Notes under the pieces: generated by a model
What the model was told of the DNA's origin: nothing
The model's database searches: none
Seen by the model: only the letters and a program-made list of their open reading frames with translations
In this document: positions 1 through 4,811 of the stretch, piece by piece
Layout: every line of letters begins with the position of its first letter
Numbering within the stretch: position 1 is the first letter of the stretch
From: Nitrosotalea sp.
Lineage (GTDB): Archaea > Thermoproteota > Nitrososphaeria > Nitrososphaerales > Nitrosopumilaceae
Reading direction: 5' to 3'
DNA length: 6,340 nucleotides
Assembly (NCBI GenBank): GCA_031296345.1
Contig: JARLFW010000118.1
Location: 1-6,340 of the forward strand
Program-made: the position numbers and the translations under genes

Positions 1-240
1 ACACAGTCTAATACTCCATCACCAACAACTCAGCCTAGTACAACAAGTCAATCTAATCCATCACCAACTACACAGTCTAGTACCCAATCTACCACTCAAC
101 CAACTTCTCAAAACCCAACTCATCCAAGTCAAACCAGTGTAAACAATAATCAACAGCCACAGCAAAATCCTATAGCTGCAATTAGTAAAGTCATAGGTAA
201 TCTAGTTTCAGTATTAGAATCTCTATTTAGTAAAATCTAA
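1..240 (+). CDS. C-terminal end of a Ser/Thr/Pro/Gln-rich secreted or surface protein (5' partial)
   Basis: Frame 1 is open from the first base to a TAA at 238-240, giving the last 79 residues of a longer protein. About 55 residues are almost only S, T, P, Q and N, the composition of an extended, probably glycosylated extracellular linker. They include two near copies of a QSN(T)PSPTTQxST unit. The last 24 or so residues change sharply to a hydrophobic/amphipathic helix (NPIAAISKVIGN, then LVSVLESLFSKI). This layout is common at the C-terminus of exported archaeal proteins, but the functional domain lies upstream of the window, so no function can be assigned. The stop codon directly abuts the stop of nadM on the other strand. 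Strong codon-composition bias and the in-frame stop support a real gene. Confidence 0.8.
   Translation, partial: TQSNTPSPTTQPSTTSQSNPSPTTQSSTQSTTQPTSQNPTHPSQTSVNNNQQPQQNPIAAISKVIGNLVSVLESLFSKI
4..83 (+). repeat. Imperfect direct repeat inside the S/T/P/Q-rich coding region
   Basis: Two copies, 4-41 and 49-83, encode QSNTPSPTTQPST and QSNPSPTTQSST. The second copy lacks one ACT codon and differs by a few bases. This is the kind of in-frame tandem repeat that expands and contracts low-complexity linkers. It runs close to the window edge, so more copies may lie upstream. Confidence 0.7.
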
Positions 241-738
241 TTAAATAATCTTGGATAGCCTGCTTTTTGCATCTATCTTTAAGAGCACATTTTTAGTTCC
301 TTCAGGAACAAGACTAGACCAGTCTTTGTCAGATATGATCATTTCCCGAATATTTGTTCCTGATATTACATCTCTATCCAATAGAGGAACCTCTATGACA
401 TTTTTTTCTCTTTTTTTGTATAATGTTATAGTAAAGTCATCATTTGAAAATACTAGATCATATTGCGGTACAATAGAATCAACGTGATAAGTCCATTTAT
501 CATGATCACCAGTATCTGGTACAAAAAATATTTTCAGACGCTCTAATATTTTAGAATCAAGTGAAGAAAGAATCATTTCCTTTCGCTCATCAGCCGTGAA
601 TGGATTTCTTTTTTCATGACTCTTGTTTGAGCTCCCAATTCCAATCCACAGATTTTCAACCTTTGATAATCCAAAAATTATAGCTTCGAGATGTCCTTTA
701 TGAAATGGTTGGAATCTACCAATTAGAAGTCCATTCAT
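241..738 (-). CDS. nadM: Nicotinamide-nucleotide adenylyltransferase, archaeal NadM type
   Basis: This cytosolic enzyme joins NMN and ATP to make NAD+ and pyrophosphate, the last step of NAD synthesis and salvage. The 165 residues match the archaeal family in length and motifs. The N-terminal nucleotidyltransferase signature GRFQPFHKGH is at residues 7-16, with the HxGH histidines H13 and H16. NPFTADERKEMI follows at 45-56, and the C-terminal phosphate-binding motif ISGTNIRE is at about 125-132 (ISxTxxR type). The ATG at 738 places GRFQPFHKGH at the usual distance from the N-terminus, and a TATA-like TTTTTTAAA is centred 27 bases upstream, which suggests a leaderless transcript. It is divergent from rtcA across 69 bases, and its TAA (243-241) abuts the stop of the upstream convergent gene. 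Related archaeal adenylyltransferases (FAD or pantetheine type) lack this motif combination, so the assignment is firm. Confidence 0.93.
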   Translation of the reverse strand: MNGLLIGRFQPFHKGHLEAIIFGLSKVENLWIGIGSSNKSHEKRNPFTADERKEMILSSLDSKILERLKIFFVPDTGDHDKWTYHVDSIVPQYDLVFSNDDFTITLYKKREKNVIEVPLLDRDVISGTNIREMIISDKDWSSLVPEGTKNVLLKIDAKSRLSKII

Positions 739-760
739 TGTCGAGATCTTGTTTCACTTG

Positions 761-770
761 TTTAAAAAAC
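761..770. promoter_or_regulatory. TATA-like box between nadM and rtcA, possibly shared
   Basis: TTTAAAAAAC on the plus strand reads GTTTTTTAAA on the minus strand, centred about 27 bases before the nadM ATG, the right spacing for a leaderless archaeal transcript. For rtcA the same element would give a leader of roughly 15-20 bases. A second AT-rich run at 786-797 lies too close to the rtcA ATG for a leaderless start. No Shine-Dalgarno sequence precedes either gene. Confidence 0.45.
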
Positions 771-807
771 CATCATTAATTAGATTCTAAAATTAAACCT
801 TCTAGTC

Positions 808-1830
808 ATGGAGTCAATAAAAATAGACGGTGGACGAGGCGAGGGTGGAGGACAGATAATTAGAAGTGCAGTTACCTTGTCTGCCATTACAGGTAGACCA
901 GTTGAAATAGAAAATATCCGAAAGAATCGAAAAATTCCAGGTCTTAGGCCGCAACATTTGTTGGGGGTAAAAATATTATCAAAGATTTGTCAAGCCAGAG
1001 TAGAAGGTCTTTTTGTAAATTCTACATCAGTAAAATTTTTTCCTTCCCAAGGTTTGAATTTGGATCTTCAAGAAGATATTGGGACCGCAGGAAGCATCCC
1101 ATTAATTTTACAAGTATTGATTCCTGCTGTTTCACTTATGAAAAAAAGTTTGAAATTGTCAATTATTGGCGGTACAGATGTTCCTTGGAGTCCAACATCT
1201 GATTATACAAAATATGTTTTAATTGAAGCATTATCTAGAATTGGAATAAATTTTACTTTGGATATCAAAAAAAGAGGGTATTATCCAAAGGGAGGAGGAG
1301 TTGTTGAGACTATAATACGGCCTAGTACTAGCCTGAATACAATATCTCTTCTTGAGAGAAAAACAGTTTCAGCAAAACTCTTGTGCTCTTATTCACACAT
1401 TCCAAAAGAATTAGTAGAAAAAGAGATACAAATTGCAAAAACTATTCTTGATAAAAATGGATTTGATTGCCAGATTTCAATAAAAGAAGAAAATGCATTA
1501 GATAAAGGATGTTCAATTCTAATATTTTCACATGATAAAAGCTCAGTCATTGGCTCTGATGGTATTTATCAAAAGAGTTTAACTGGTCTTGGCGAGTCAG
1601 TAGCAAAAAAATTCATTGAATCAAATCTTGGTGTTGATCTTTATCTTTCAGATATGCTTGTAGTTCCACTTTCACTTGTCAAAGAGACTTCGGTATATCG
1701 AGTAAGAGAAATTACAAAACATTTAGAGACTAATCTTTTTATTGCATCAAAAATAACTGGTTGCAAGTATGGAATAGGTAAACTGGATAACGGTTTTGAA
1801 GTGAGGATATCTGGAATCTCAGATACCTGA
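808..1830 (+). CDS. rtcA: RNA 3'-terminal phosphate cyclase
   Basis: This enzyme converts an RNA 3'-phosphate to a 2',3'-cyclic phosphate in an ATP-dependent reaction through a covalent enzyme-AMP intermediate. It acts in RNA end processing or repair. The 340 residues are full family length. The N-terminal signature DGGRGEGGGQIIRSA starts at residue 7, IPGLRPQHL is at about 43-51 and the GTAGS glycine loop is at 92-96. A smaller inserted domain occupies roughly 180-275. The adenylated histidine expected from the E. coli enzyme corresponds to H305 in KHLETN. The ATG at 808 gives the usual N-terminus. The C-terminus overlaps the convergent CopD-like gene by 12 bases. No rtcB ligase or other RNA-repair gene is nearby. 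The related non-catalytic Rcl1 family is eukaryotic, and the retained histidine argues for an active cyclase. Confidence 0.94.
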   Translation: MESIKIDGGRGEGGGQIIRSAVTLSAITGRPVEIENIRKNRKIPGLRPQHLLGVKILSKICQARVEGLFVNSTSVKFFPSQGLNLDLQEDIGTAGSIPLILQVLIPAVSLMKKSLKLSIIGGTDVPWSPTSDYTKYVLIEALSRIGINFTLDIKKRGYYPKGGGVVETIIRPSTSLNTISLLERKTVSAKLLCSYSHIPKELVEKEIQIAKTILDKNGFDCQISIKEENALDKGCSILIFSHDKSSVIGSDGIYQKSLTGLGESVAKKFIESNLGVDLYLSDMLVVPLSLVKETSVYRVREITKHLETNLFIASKITGCKYGIGKLDNGFEVRISGISDT

Positions 1831-2313
1831 ATGAAGTAATGCTGCCATTAGAAGTATAGCTAAAGAGAGTATCACTGTCAGTCTACCTAACATAATAATT
1901 TTTGAACGTAGTTTTTGTAAAAATTCACCAGAAAGTTGTTTTGATTCTATTTTTCTTTCTATTTCGGTTCTGATTAGTCTTACATGTATAGCAAATGTAA
2001 TTAGCAAAATAATTACAAGTATTATTTTAATGAGAAGAATTATTCCATAGTTTGTGGAAAGTATCAATGATGGATTTACAATAAAACCAGTAGAGTTGTA
2101 AATTCCAGTTGCGATTAATACAATTAAGGATGGAACTCCAATTTTGTTGAATTTACGTCCAACACGGATCATTATGGATAGCCTTCCCTCTATTGAATCG
2201 GAAATTGTCTTAAGAAGGGGAGCAAGAACTATTCCAATAAATATTGAACCACCAACCCAAATTGATGCAGCAATAAGATGCGCCCACATTATGAGTGCAT
2301 TAACAAGTGACAT
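1819..2313 (-). CDS. CopD-like four-helix integral membrane protein
   Basis: A 164-residue polytopic protein with four predicted membrane helices at about 5-33, 57-75, 88-112 and 141-161, and a basic, charged loop between helices 3 and 4. Helix 1 carries the pattern WAHLIAASIWVGG (H12, W19, G21, G22), typical of the CopD/DUF-type membrane family. Histidines H110 and H161 sit in or at the end of helices 3 and 4. The three histidines are candidate copper or heme ligands. Family members are linked to copper handling, which would fit a copper-dependent ammonia oxidiser, but this sequence alone does not show the substrate. The ATG at 2313 has a TATA-like box 27 bases upstream. The gene is monocistronic by context: it overlaps rtcA tail-to-tail and is divergent from the LEA gene. 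Confidence 0.7.
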   Translation of the reverse strand: MSLVNALIMWAHLIAASIWVGGSIFIGIVLAPLLKTISDSIEGRLSIMIRVGRKFNKIGVPSLIVLIATGIYNSTGFIVNPSLILSTNYGIILLIKIILVIILLITFAIHVRLIRTEIERKIESKQLSGEFLQKLRSKIIMLGRLTVILSLAILLMAALLHSGI

Positions 2314-2335
2314 GACTCTATTTGCAGAGTTGACG

Positions 2336-2343
2336 AATAATAT
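2336..2343 (-). promoter_or_regulatory. TATA-like box of the CopD-like gene
   Basis: The minus-strand octamer ATATTATT is centred 27 bases upstream of the ATG at 2313, in a 91-base divergent spacer shared with the LEA gene. Confidence 0.4.
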
Positions 2344-2370
2344 CTATTATCATCTGAACTTCTGAGAAGG

Positions 2371-2380
2371 TTTTTTAATT
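2371..2380 (+). promoter_or_regulatory. TATA-like box of the LEA14-like gene, supports a TTG start
   Basis: TTTTTTAATT is centred about 29 bases before the TTG at 2405. No ATG or GTG in frame lies between this box and the TTG, and an in-frame TAG at 2393-2395 closes the frame upstream, so the box helps choose the TTG. Confidence 0.4.
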
Positions 2381-2404
2381 GAACATGGCTCGTAGCTTCT
2401 AGAT

Positions 2405-2905
2405 TTGTTACTAAGTAAGGGAAGAATAGTAATTTTGGGGTGTTTTGCTGGCCTTGGTCTAATGATGTTATTTTTATATCTATATGCAAATTCTTTTCAA
2501 AGTGATCTTGAAAAAGTTACGATTTCGGTTGATAGTGTAAAAGTTCTTGATCAAAACAAATTGGATAAACGTGCACATCTTGATGTAAGATTTAATCTTC
2601 AAAATCCTACTTCTGTTACATTAACTGTTTCAACAATTAACTATGAATTGTTTGCCAATGGAAAGAGTCTTGGACAAGGACACTTGTCAACAGAGGATAT
2701 TCCAGAAGCTGGGAGACCTATTCTTTTTGCAAATGATAATGCTACTTTACCTAATACATTTGATCTTGTAAACACAGATGGTATTGTAAATGAATATTCT
2801 GATATAATGAATAATCAGCCCATGAAATATGAAATAAAAGGTCAGGTAACCATACAATCATTTTTAACAGAAATTACCAAAGATTTTGATGTAAATTTGG
2901 GTTAG
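2405..2905 (+). CDS. Membrane-anchored LEA14/WHy (LEA_2) domain protein
   Basis: A 166-residue protein with a short basic N-terminus (K5, R7), one membrane helix at about 8-28 and an outward-facing domain from about 38 to the end. The domain has the LEA_2/WHy pattern of beta strands: VTISVDSVKVLD, then VRFNLQNPTSVTLTV with the family's NP(T/S) turn at 67-69, then INYELFANGKSLGQG. LEA14-like domains occur in many archaea as single-pass surface proteins and are associated with desiccation or stress tolerance in plants; the archaeal role is unknown. The start is TTG at 2405, because an in-frame TAG lies 10 bases upstream and no ATG lies between. The next in-frame ATGs (2462, 2465) would cut the membrane helix in half. 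Its TAG overlaps the convergent PPOX gene's TAA by 3 bases. Confidence 0.82.
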   Translation: MLLSKGRIVILGCFAGLGLMMLFLYLYANSFQSDLEKVTISVDSVKVLDQNKLDKRAHLDVRFNLQNPTSVTLTVSTINYELFANGKSLGQGHLSTEDIPEAGRPILFANDNATLPNTFDLVNTDGIVNEYSDIMNNQPMKYEIKGQVTIQSFLTEITKDFDVNLG

Positions 2906-3300
2906 CCTAAACCCCAACTTATTTTGGTCTTGGGTGTAATTTTTACAAAAGGTGCTTCATTTTCTTTCCAAGGATCTTCTCTAACCCATGCAAACTTTTT
3001 GTAAAATATCTCATAGAGTTTTTTGAATTGTGAGCCTTTCTCGATAAAAGTGGTATGGCCCTGAACAACAACAGCTTGGTGTTTTCCAGGTAAGTAAATG
3101 TCTACAGAAATCGCAATTTTATCATTCTTTTTGAGATTTGCATACTTTTTGGTATCATAATCTGTTGCAAAATAAAAGAAACCATCTTCAAAATAATATG
3201 TCACTGGAGCAATATGTGGTACATCTTTTGTGCATGTAGCTATTCTACATACTTCATTTTCCTTAAGAAATTGTGATTCTTTTATTGTAAATTTTATCAC
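2902..3300 (-). CDS. PPOX-class split beta-barrel flavin- or F420-binding protein
   Basis: A 132-residue protein with the pyridoxamine 5'-phosphate oxidase-like split barrel. An N-terminal helix is followed by VCRIATCTKDVPHIAPVTYYF (about 17-37), then FYFATDYDTKKYANLKKNDKIAISVD (41-66). In this fold the KK-x-N-L-K-K-N stretch contacts the cofactor phosphate. It resembles the small single-domain members that bind FMN or F420 and reduce or oxidise unknown substrates, rather than true PdxH (about 200 residues), so vitamin B6 synthesis should not be inferred. The start is GTG at 3300: an in-frame stop lies three codons upstream and no other Met occurs in the protein. A TATA-like box is centred about 24 bases upstream. 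It follows tRNA-Val on the same strand by 33 bases, and its stop overlaps the LEA gene's stop. Confidence 0.82.
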   Translation of the reverse strand: MIKFTIKESQFLKENEVCRIATCTKDVPHIAPVTYYFEDGFFYFATDYDTKKYANLKKNDKIAISVDIYLPGKHQAVVVQGHTTFIEKGSQFKKLYEIFYKKFAWVREDPWKENEAPFVKITPKTKISWGLG

Positions 3301-3318
3301 GTATTGTTACTATTTACA

Positions 3319-3328
3319 TTAAATAAAA
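3319..3328 (-). promoter_or_regulatory. TATA-like box of the PPOX gene
   Basis: Minus-strand TTTTATTTAA is centred about 24 bases before the GTG at 3300. It lies only a few bases past the tRNA-Val 3' end, so the PPOX gene can have its own promoter despite following the tRNA. Confidence 0.4.
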
Positions 3329-3333
3329 AGAAA
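3321..3333 (-). terminator. T-rich terminator of tRNA-Val
   Basis: Directly after the discriminator base, the minus strand reads TTTCTTTTTATTT. A run of Ts without a hairpin is the usual archaeal intrinsic terminator. It overlaps the TATA-like box of the next gene. Confidence 0.4.
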
Positions 3334-3407
3334 TGGGCCGAGAGAGATTTGAACTCTCGACCACCCCCGTGTCAGGGGGGTATCCTACCAGGCTAGACCA
3401 TCGGCCC
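3334..3407 (-). tRNA. tRNA-Val (GAC)
   Basis: A complete, intron-free 74-base cloverleaf. The acceptor GGGCCGA pairs with TCGGCCC over 7 bp and the discriminator is A. The D-stem is GTCT/GGAT (with G-U pairs) and its loop contains GG. The anticodon stem is five C-G pairs (CCCCC/GGGGG) around the loop CTGACAC, so the anticodon is GAC, valine. The variable loop is TGGTC. The T-stem is GAGAG/CTCTC around TTCAAAT. CCA is not encoded and must be added after transcription. Confidence 0.96.
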
Positions 3408-3430
3408 AATAGAATTCGACCTTACTCTAG

Positions 3431-3443
3431 ACGTTATTAACGT
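3431..3443. promoter_or_regulatory. Perfect inverted repeat ACGTTA-T-TAACGT at the tRNA-Val promoter position
   Basis: Two 6-base arms around a single T, in the 80-base divergent spacer between tRNA-Val and bluB. On the minus strand its AT-rich core (TTAATAA) is centred about 29 bases before the tRNA-Val 5' end, where the TATA box should be. It lies 45-57 bases before the bluB ATG, so it could also be an operator. No known regulator motif is recognised. Confidence 0.4.
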
Positions 3444-3456
3444 TTAAGAAAACAAG

Positions 3457-3464
3457 AATAATAT
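3457..3464 (+). promoter_or_regulatory. TATA-like box of bluB
   Basis: AATAATAT is centred about 27 bases before the bluB ATG at 3488, the spacing seen for other genes here. No cobalamin riboswitch or Shine-Dalgarno sequence is visible in the spacer. Confidence 0.35.
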
Positions 3465-3487
3465 GAGATGTTTCAAGTGACTATTGT

Positions 3488-4060
3488 ATGATTGGTGATT
3501 TTTCACCAGAGGAAAAAGATGGCTTTTACAAAGCAGTCTTTTCTAGACGTGATGTTAGGTCTCACTTTACTTCAGAATCAATTGATGAAGAAGTGCTTAC
3601 ACGAATACTAAATGCTGCACATCATGCACCATCGGTGGGATTTTCTCAGCCATGGAACTTTATTCTAATTAAAAATGAAGAGACACGAAAGCAAGTACGT
3701 GATTCATTTGATAAAGAACGAATCCGTGCATCAACCCTTATTGAGGATCCAAAAAGATCAAAGTATCTATCACTCAGATTACAAGGAATTTTAGATTGTG
3801 CAGTAAATGCATGCATAACGTATGATCCAACAAAGTTTGGTCCATTTGTTATAGGAAGATCAAGTATTCCAGAAACTGGAATCTATAGTGTTTGTTGTGC
3901 CATACAAAATCTCTGGCTTGCAGCAAGAGCAGAAGGAATTGGTGTTGGTTGGGTCAGTATACTTTCAAATGATGATCTTAAGAGGATTCTTGAAATTCCA
4001 GATCATGTGGTTCCTGTTGCTTATCTGTGTCTTGGTCATGTATCAAATTTTGTAGAATAA
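3488..4060 (+). CDS. bluB: 5,6-dimethylbenzimidazole synthase BluB, C-terminally truncated by an in-frame stop
   Basis: BluB splits reduced FMN with O2 to form 5,6-dimethylbenzimidazole, the lower ligand of vitamin B12. This 190-residue frame has the family's hallmarks: RRDVRSHF (20-27), AAHHAPSVGFSQPWNFILI (43-61), YSVCCAIQNLWLAARAEGIGVGWVSI (133-158) and PVAYLCLGHV (176-185). D22 and S157 line up, with the same offset of ten, with the catalytic D32 and S167 known from Sinorhizobium BluB. These motifs separate it from general nitroreductases. The ATG at 3488 follows an in-frame TGA at 3464-3466 and has a TATA-like box 27 bases upstream. The family is usually about 220-230 residues; here a TAA ends the frame early, although the conserved C-terminal sequence continues in the same frame behind it (see 4061-4198). 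It may be a functional short form, a decaying gene or a sequencing error. No other cobalamin gene is adjacent. Confidence 0.85.
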   Translation: MIGDFSPEEKDGFYKAVFSRRDVRSHFTSESIDEEVLTRILNAAHHAPSVGFSQPWNFILIKNEETRKQVRDSFDKERIRASTLIEDPKRSKYLSLRLQGILDCAVNACITYDPTKFGPFVIGRSSIPETGIYSVCCAIQNLWLAARAEGIGVGWVSILSNDDLKRILEIPDHVVPVAYLCLGHVSNFVE

Positions 4061-4198
4061 CCAGATCTAGAGAGTGCCGGTTGGTTGCCACGTCTTGGTT
4101 TGTAGGATGTTATCTTTTATGAAAAATGGAACAATAACAATGATCCTAACTGGCAACAAATTCACGAGATGATTATTTCAAACCTTGATTACGCTTAA
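4061..4198 (+). pseudogene. bluB: Detached C-terminal part of bluB, in frame behind two stop codons
   Basis: Directly after the TAA at 4058-4060, the same frame reads PDLESAGWLPRLGL, then TAG at 4103-4105, then DVIFYEKW and a further 22 residues to a TAA at 4196-4198. BluB proteins normally end with a P(E/D)LE..GW..R.PL..LV...W segment, so this is the missing family C-terminus. No insertion or deletion is needed: only two codons, 191 and 206 of a 236-codon gene, are stops. Restored, the protein would be about 236 residues, close to family length. The tail has no start codon or promoter of its own. Its last bases overlap the presumed tRNA-Arg promoter. Confidence 0.8.
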
Positions 4199-4200
4199 AT
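4195..4200 (+). promoter_or_regulatory. TATA-like box of tRNA-Arg
   Basis: TTAAAT is centred about 26 bases before the tRNA-Arg 5' end. It overlaps the last codon of the bluB tail. Confidence 0.35.
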
Positions 4201-4223
4201 GCTTACCAAGTCTGATTTTTTCT

Positions 4224-4316
4224 GGGCTCGTAGCGCAGAGTCATATTGACGCGAAACTTGGATAGCGCAGTAGCCTCCTAAGTTACAGGTCGAGGGATCG
4301 AAGCCCTCCGAGCCCG
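4224..4316 (+). tRNA. tRNA-Arg (CCT) with a predicted D-loop intron
   Basis: A 93-base gene that folds as a normal tRNA once 18 bases are removed from the D-loop. The acceptor GGGCTCG pairs with CGAGCCC over 7 bp and the discriminator is G4316. The D-stem is GCGC (4233-4236) with GCGC (4265-4268). The anticodon stem is GTAGC/GTTAC (one G-U) around the loop CTCCTAA, so the anticodon is CCT, reading AGG. The variable loop is AGGTC. The T-stem is GAGGG/CCCTC around ATCGAAG; position 54 is A rather than the usual T. CCA is not encoded. The D-loop is too long by 18 bases, and the mature loop would read AGCTTGGATA with the conserved GG. The mature tRNA would be 75 bases. A T-rich stretch follows directly. 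Confidence 0.92.
4239..4256 (+). other. Predicted noncanonical 18-base tRNA intron (D-loop, after position 15)
   Basis: The excess bases fold into an archaeal bulge-helix-bulge. The inner hairpin is GTCA/TGAC (4240-4243 with 4247-4250) with a TAT loop. A 3-base bulge AGA (4237-4239) lies on one strand. The central helix is exon GCGC (4233-4236) with intron GCGA (4251-4254): three pairs plus one G-A mismatch. A 3-base bulge AAC (4255-4257) lies on the other strand. Cutting between the second and third base of each bulge, as archaeal splicing endonucleases do, removes exactly 4239-4256 and restores a normal D-loop. The predicted excision therefore agrees with the length excess reached independently from the cloverleaf. 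Confidence 0.8.
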
Positions 4317-4325
4317 TTTTATTTT
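4317..4325 (+). terminator. T-rich terminator of tRNA-Arg
   Basis: TTTTATTTT begins immediately after the discriminator base, in the 20-base gap before the convergent secreted-protein gene. No hairpin accompanies it. Confidence 0.45.
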
Positions 4326-4336
4326 AAATTAAAAAT

Positions 4337-4756
4337 TTATGTCGCGGTTCCAGATGCAGTACTATTCAGTACAACAGATTTGTAGATATCAACTGTGTAA
4401 TCTCCTTCAAAGATGTGAATTACCTTGTCACCTTCAACAGATTTTACTCTGAAATATTGTTCATACGAACCATCACTTTTTACATTAGTTTGTGCAAAGT
4501 AAACTGGTTTTCCATCTTTGTATATCTGAATTACAACAGGATAGCCTGGAGCAGCATTTTGTACTGTTCCCCAAACACAACCAAACGGCAAAGGACTATC
4601 TCCTGGAATATGCATGTAAATAATATTTTTTTCCAAGACAACATTTTGTTCAGGAACTAATGTTTGAACCCATTCTGAACCCTGAGAAGTTTGCAGTGTA
4701 ATACTTGGAAGTAAAAGTATGAAGAATCCGAAGATTGCTCCTAAAAGTAATTTCAT
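4337..4756 (-). CDS. Small secreted protein with one predicted beta-sandwich domain
   Basis: A 139-residue protein of unknown function. Residues 1-22 or so (MKLLLGAIFGFFILLLPS and following) form a Sec-type signal peptide, with likely cleavage near LQTSQG; it could instead stay as an anchor. The mature part contains PLPFGCVWGTV (single Cys, C60), then VVIQIYKDGKPVYFAQTNV and SDGSYEQYFRV, ending in a Ser/Thr/Ala-rich tail. Alternating strands with G/D/N turns and the K(D)GKxV...T.V..DGSY pattern resemble the Ig- or carboxypeptidase-regulatory-like modules common in extracellular proteins of ammonia-oxidising archaea. No catalytic motif is visible. The ATG at 4756 starts the signal peptide and has a TATA-like box about 24 bases upstream. 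It is convergent with tRNA-Arg and divergent from the mini-protein. Confidence 0.75.
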   Translation of the reverse strand: MKLLLGAIFGFFILLLPSITLQTSQGSEWVQTLVPEQNVVLEKNIIYMHIPGDSPLPFGCVWGTVQNAAPGYPVVIQIYKDGKPVYFAQTNVKSDGSYEQYFRVKSVEGDKVIHIFEGDYTVDIYKSVVLNSTASGTAT

Positions 4757-4774
4757 ACCAATAATTCCGTATTG

Positions 4775-4785
4775 TTAAATATTAA
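4775..4785. promoter_or_regulatory. TATA-like box in the 55-base divergent spacer, possibly bidirectional
   Basis: TTAAATATTAA is nearly symmetric. On the minus strand it is centred about 24 bases before the ATG at 4756. On the plus strand it is about 32 bases before the TTG at 4812, slightly longer than ideal. Confidence 0.4.
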
Positions 4786-4811
4786 GATGACGCTTCAATT
4801 ATCTACATCAC

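Noticed and set aside
251..487. 78-codon plus-strand frame opposite nadM
   Set aside because: It lies wholly antisense to a clear NadM gene; its sequence has no recognisable motif and mirrors the coding bias of the other strand.
987..1202. 71-codon frame inside rtcA
   Set aside because: Out-of-frame shadow of a well-conserved gene, rich in Ser/Arg/Phe as expected for shifted AT-rich coding DNA.
2387..2396. GGCTCGTAGC, identical to bases 2-11 of tRNA-Arg, upstream of the LEA gene; considered as a tRNA fragment or attachment site
   Set aside because: Ten-base matches are expected many times by chance in a window this size, and nothing else of the tRNA follows.
2144..2489. Plus-strand 73-codon and minus-strand 66-codon frames around the CopD-like/LEA junction
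   Set aside because: Both overlap better supported genes on the opposite strand and show no domain or promoter support.
4058..4105. Selenocysteine or pyrrolysine recoding of the bluB stops
   Set aside because: Selenocysteine uses TGA and pyrrolysine only TAG; the first stop is TAA, and neither position is a known special residue in BluB.
4061..4316. Integration next to tRNA-Arg as the cause of the bluB truncation
   Set aside because: The bluB tail is collinear and in frame up to its natural stop, with no inserted sequence, integrase or repeated tRNA end; only two codons changed.
4415..4660. 81-codon plus-strand frame
   Set aside because: Antisense to the secreted beta-sandwich gene, which has a clear signal peptide; the antisense protein looks random.
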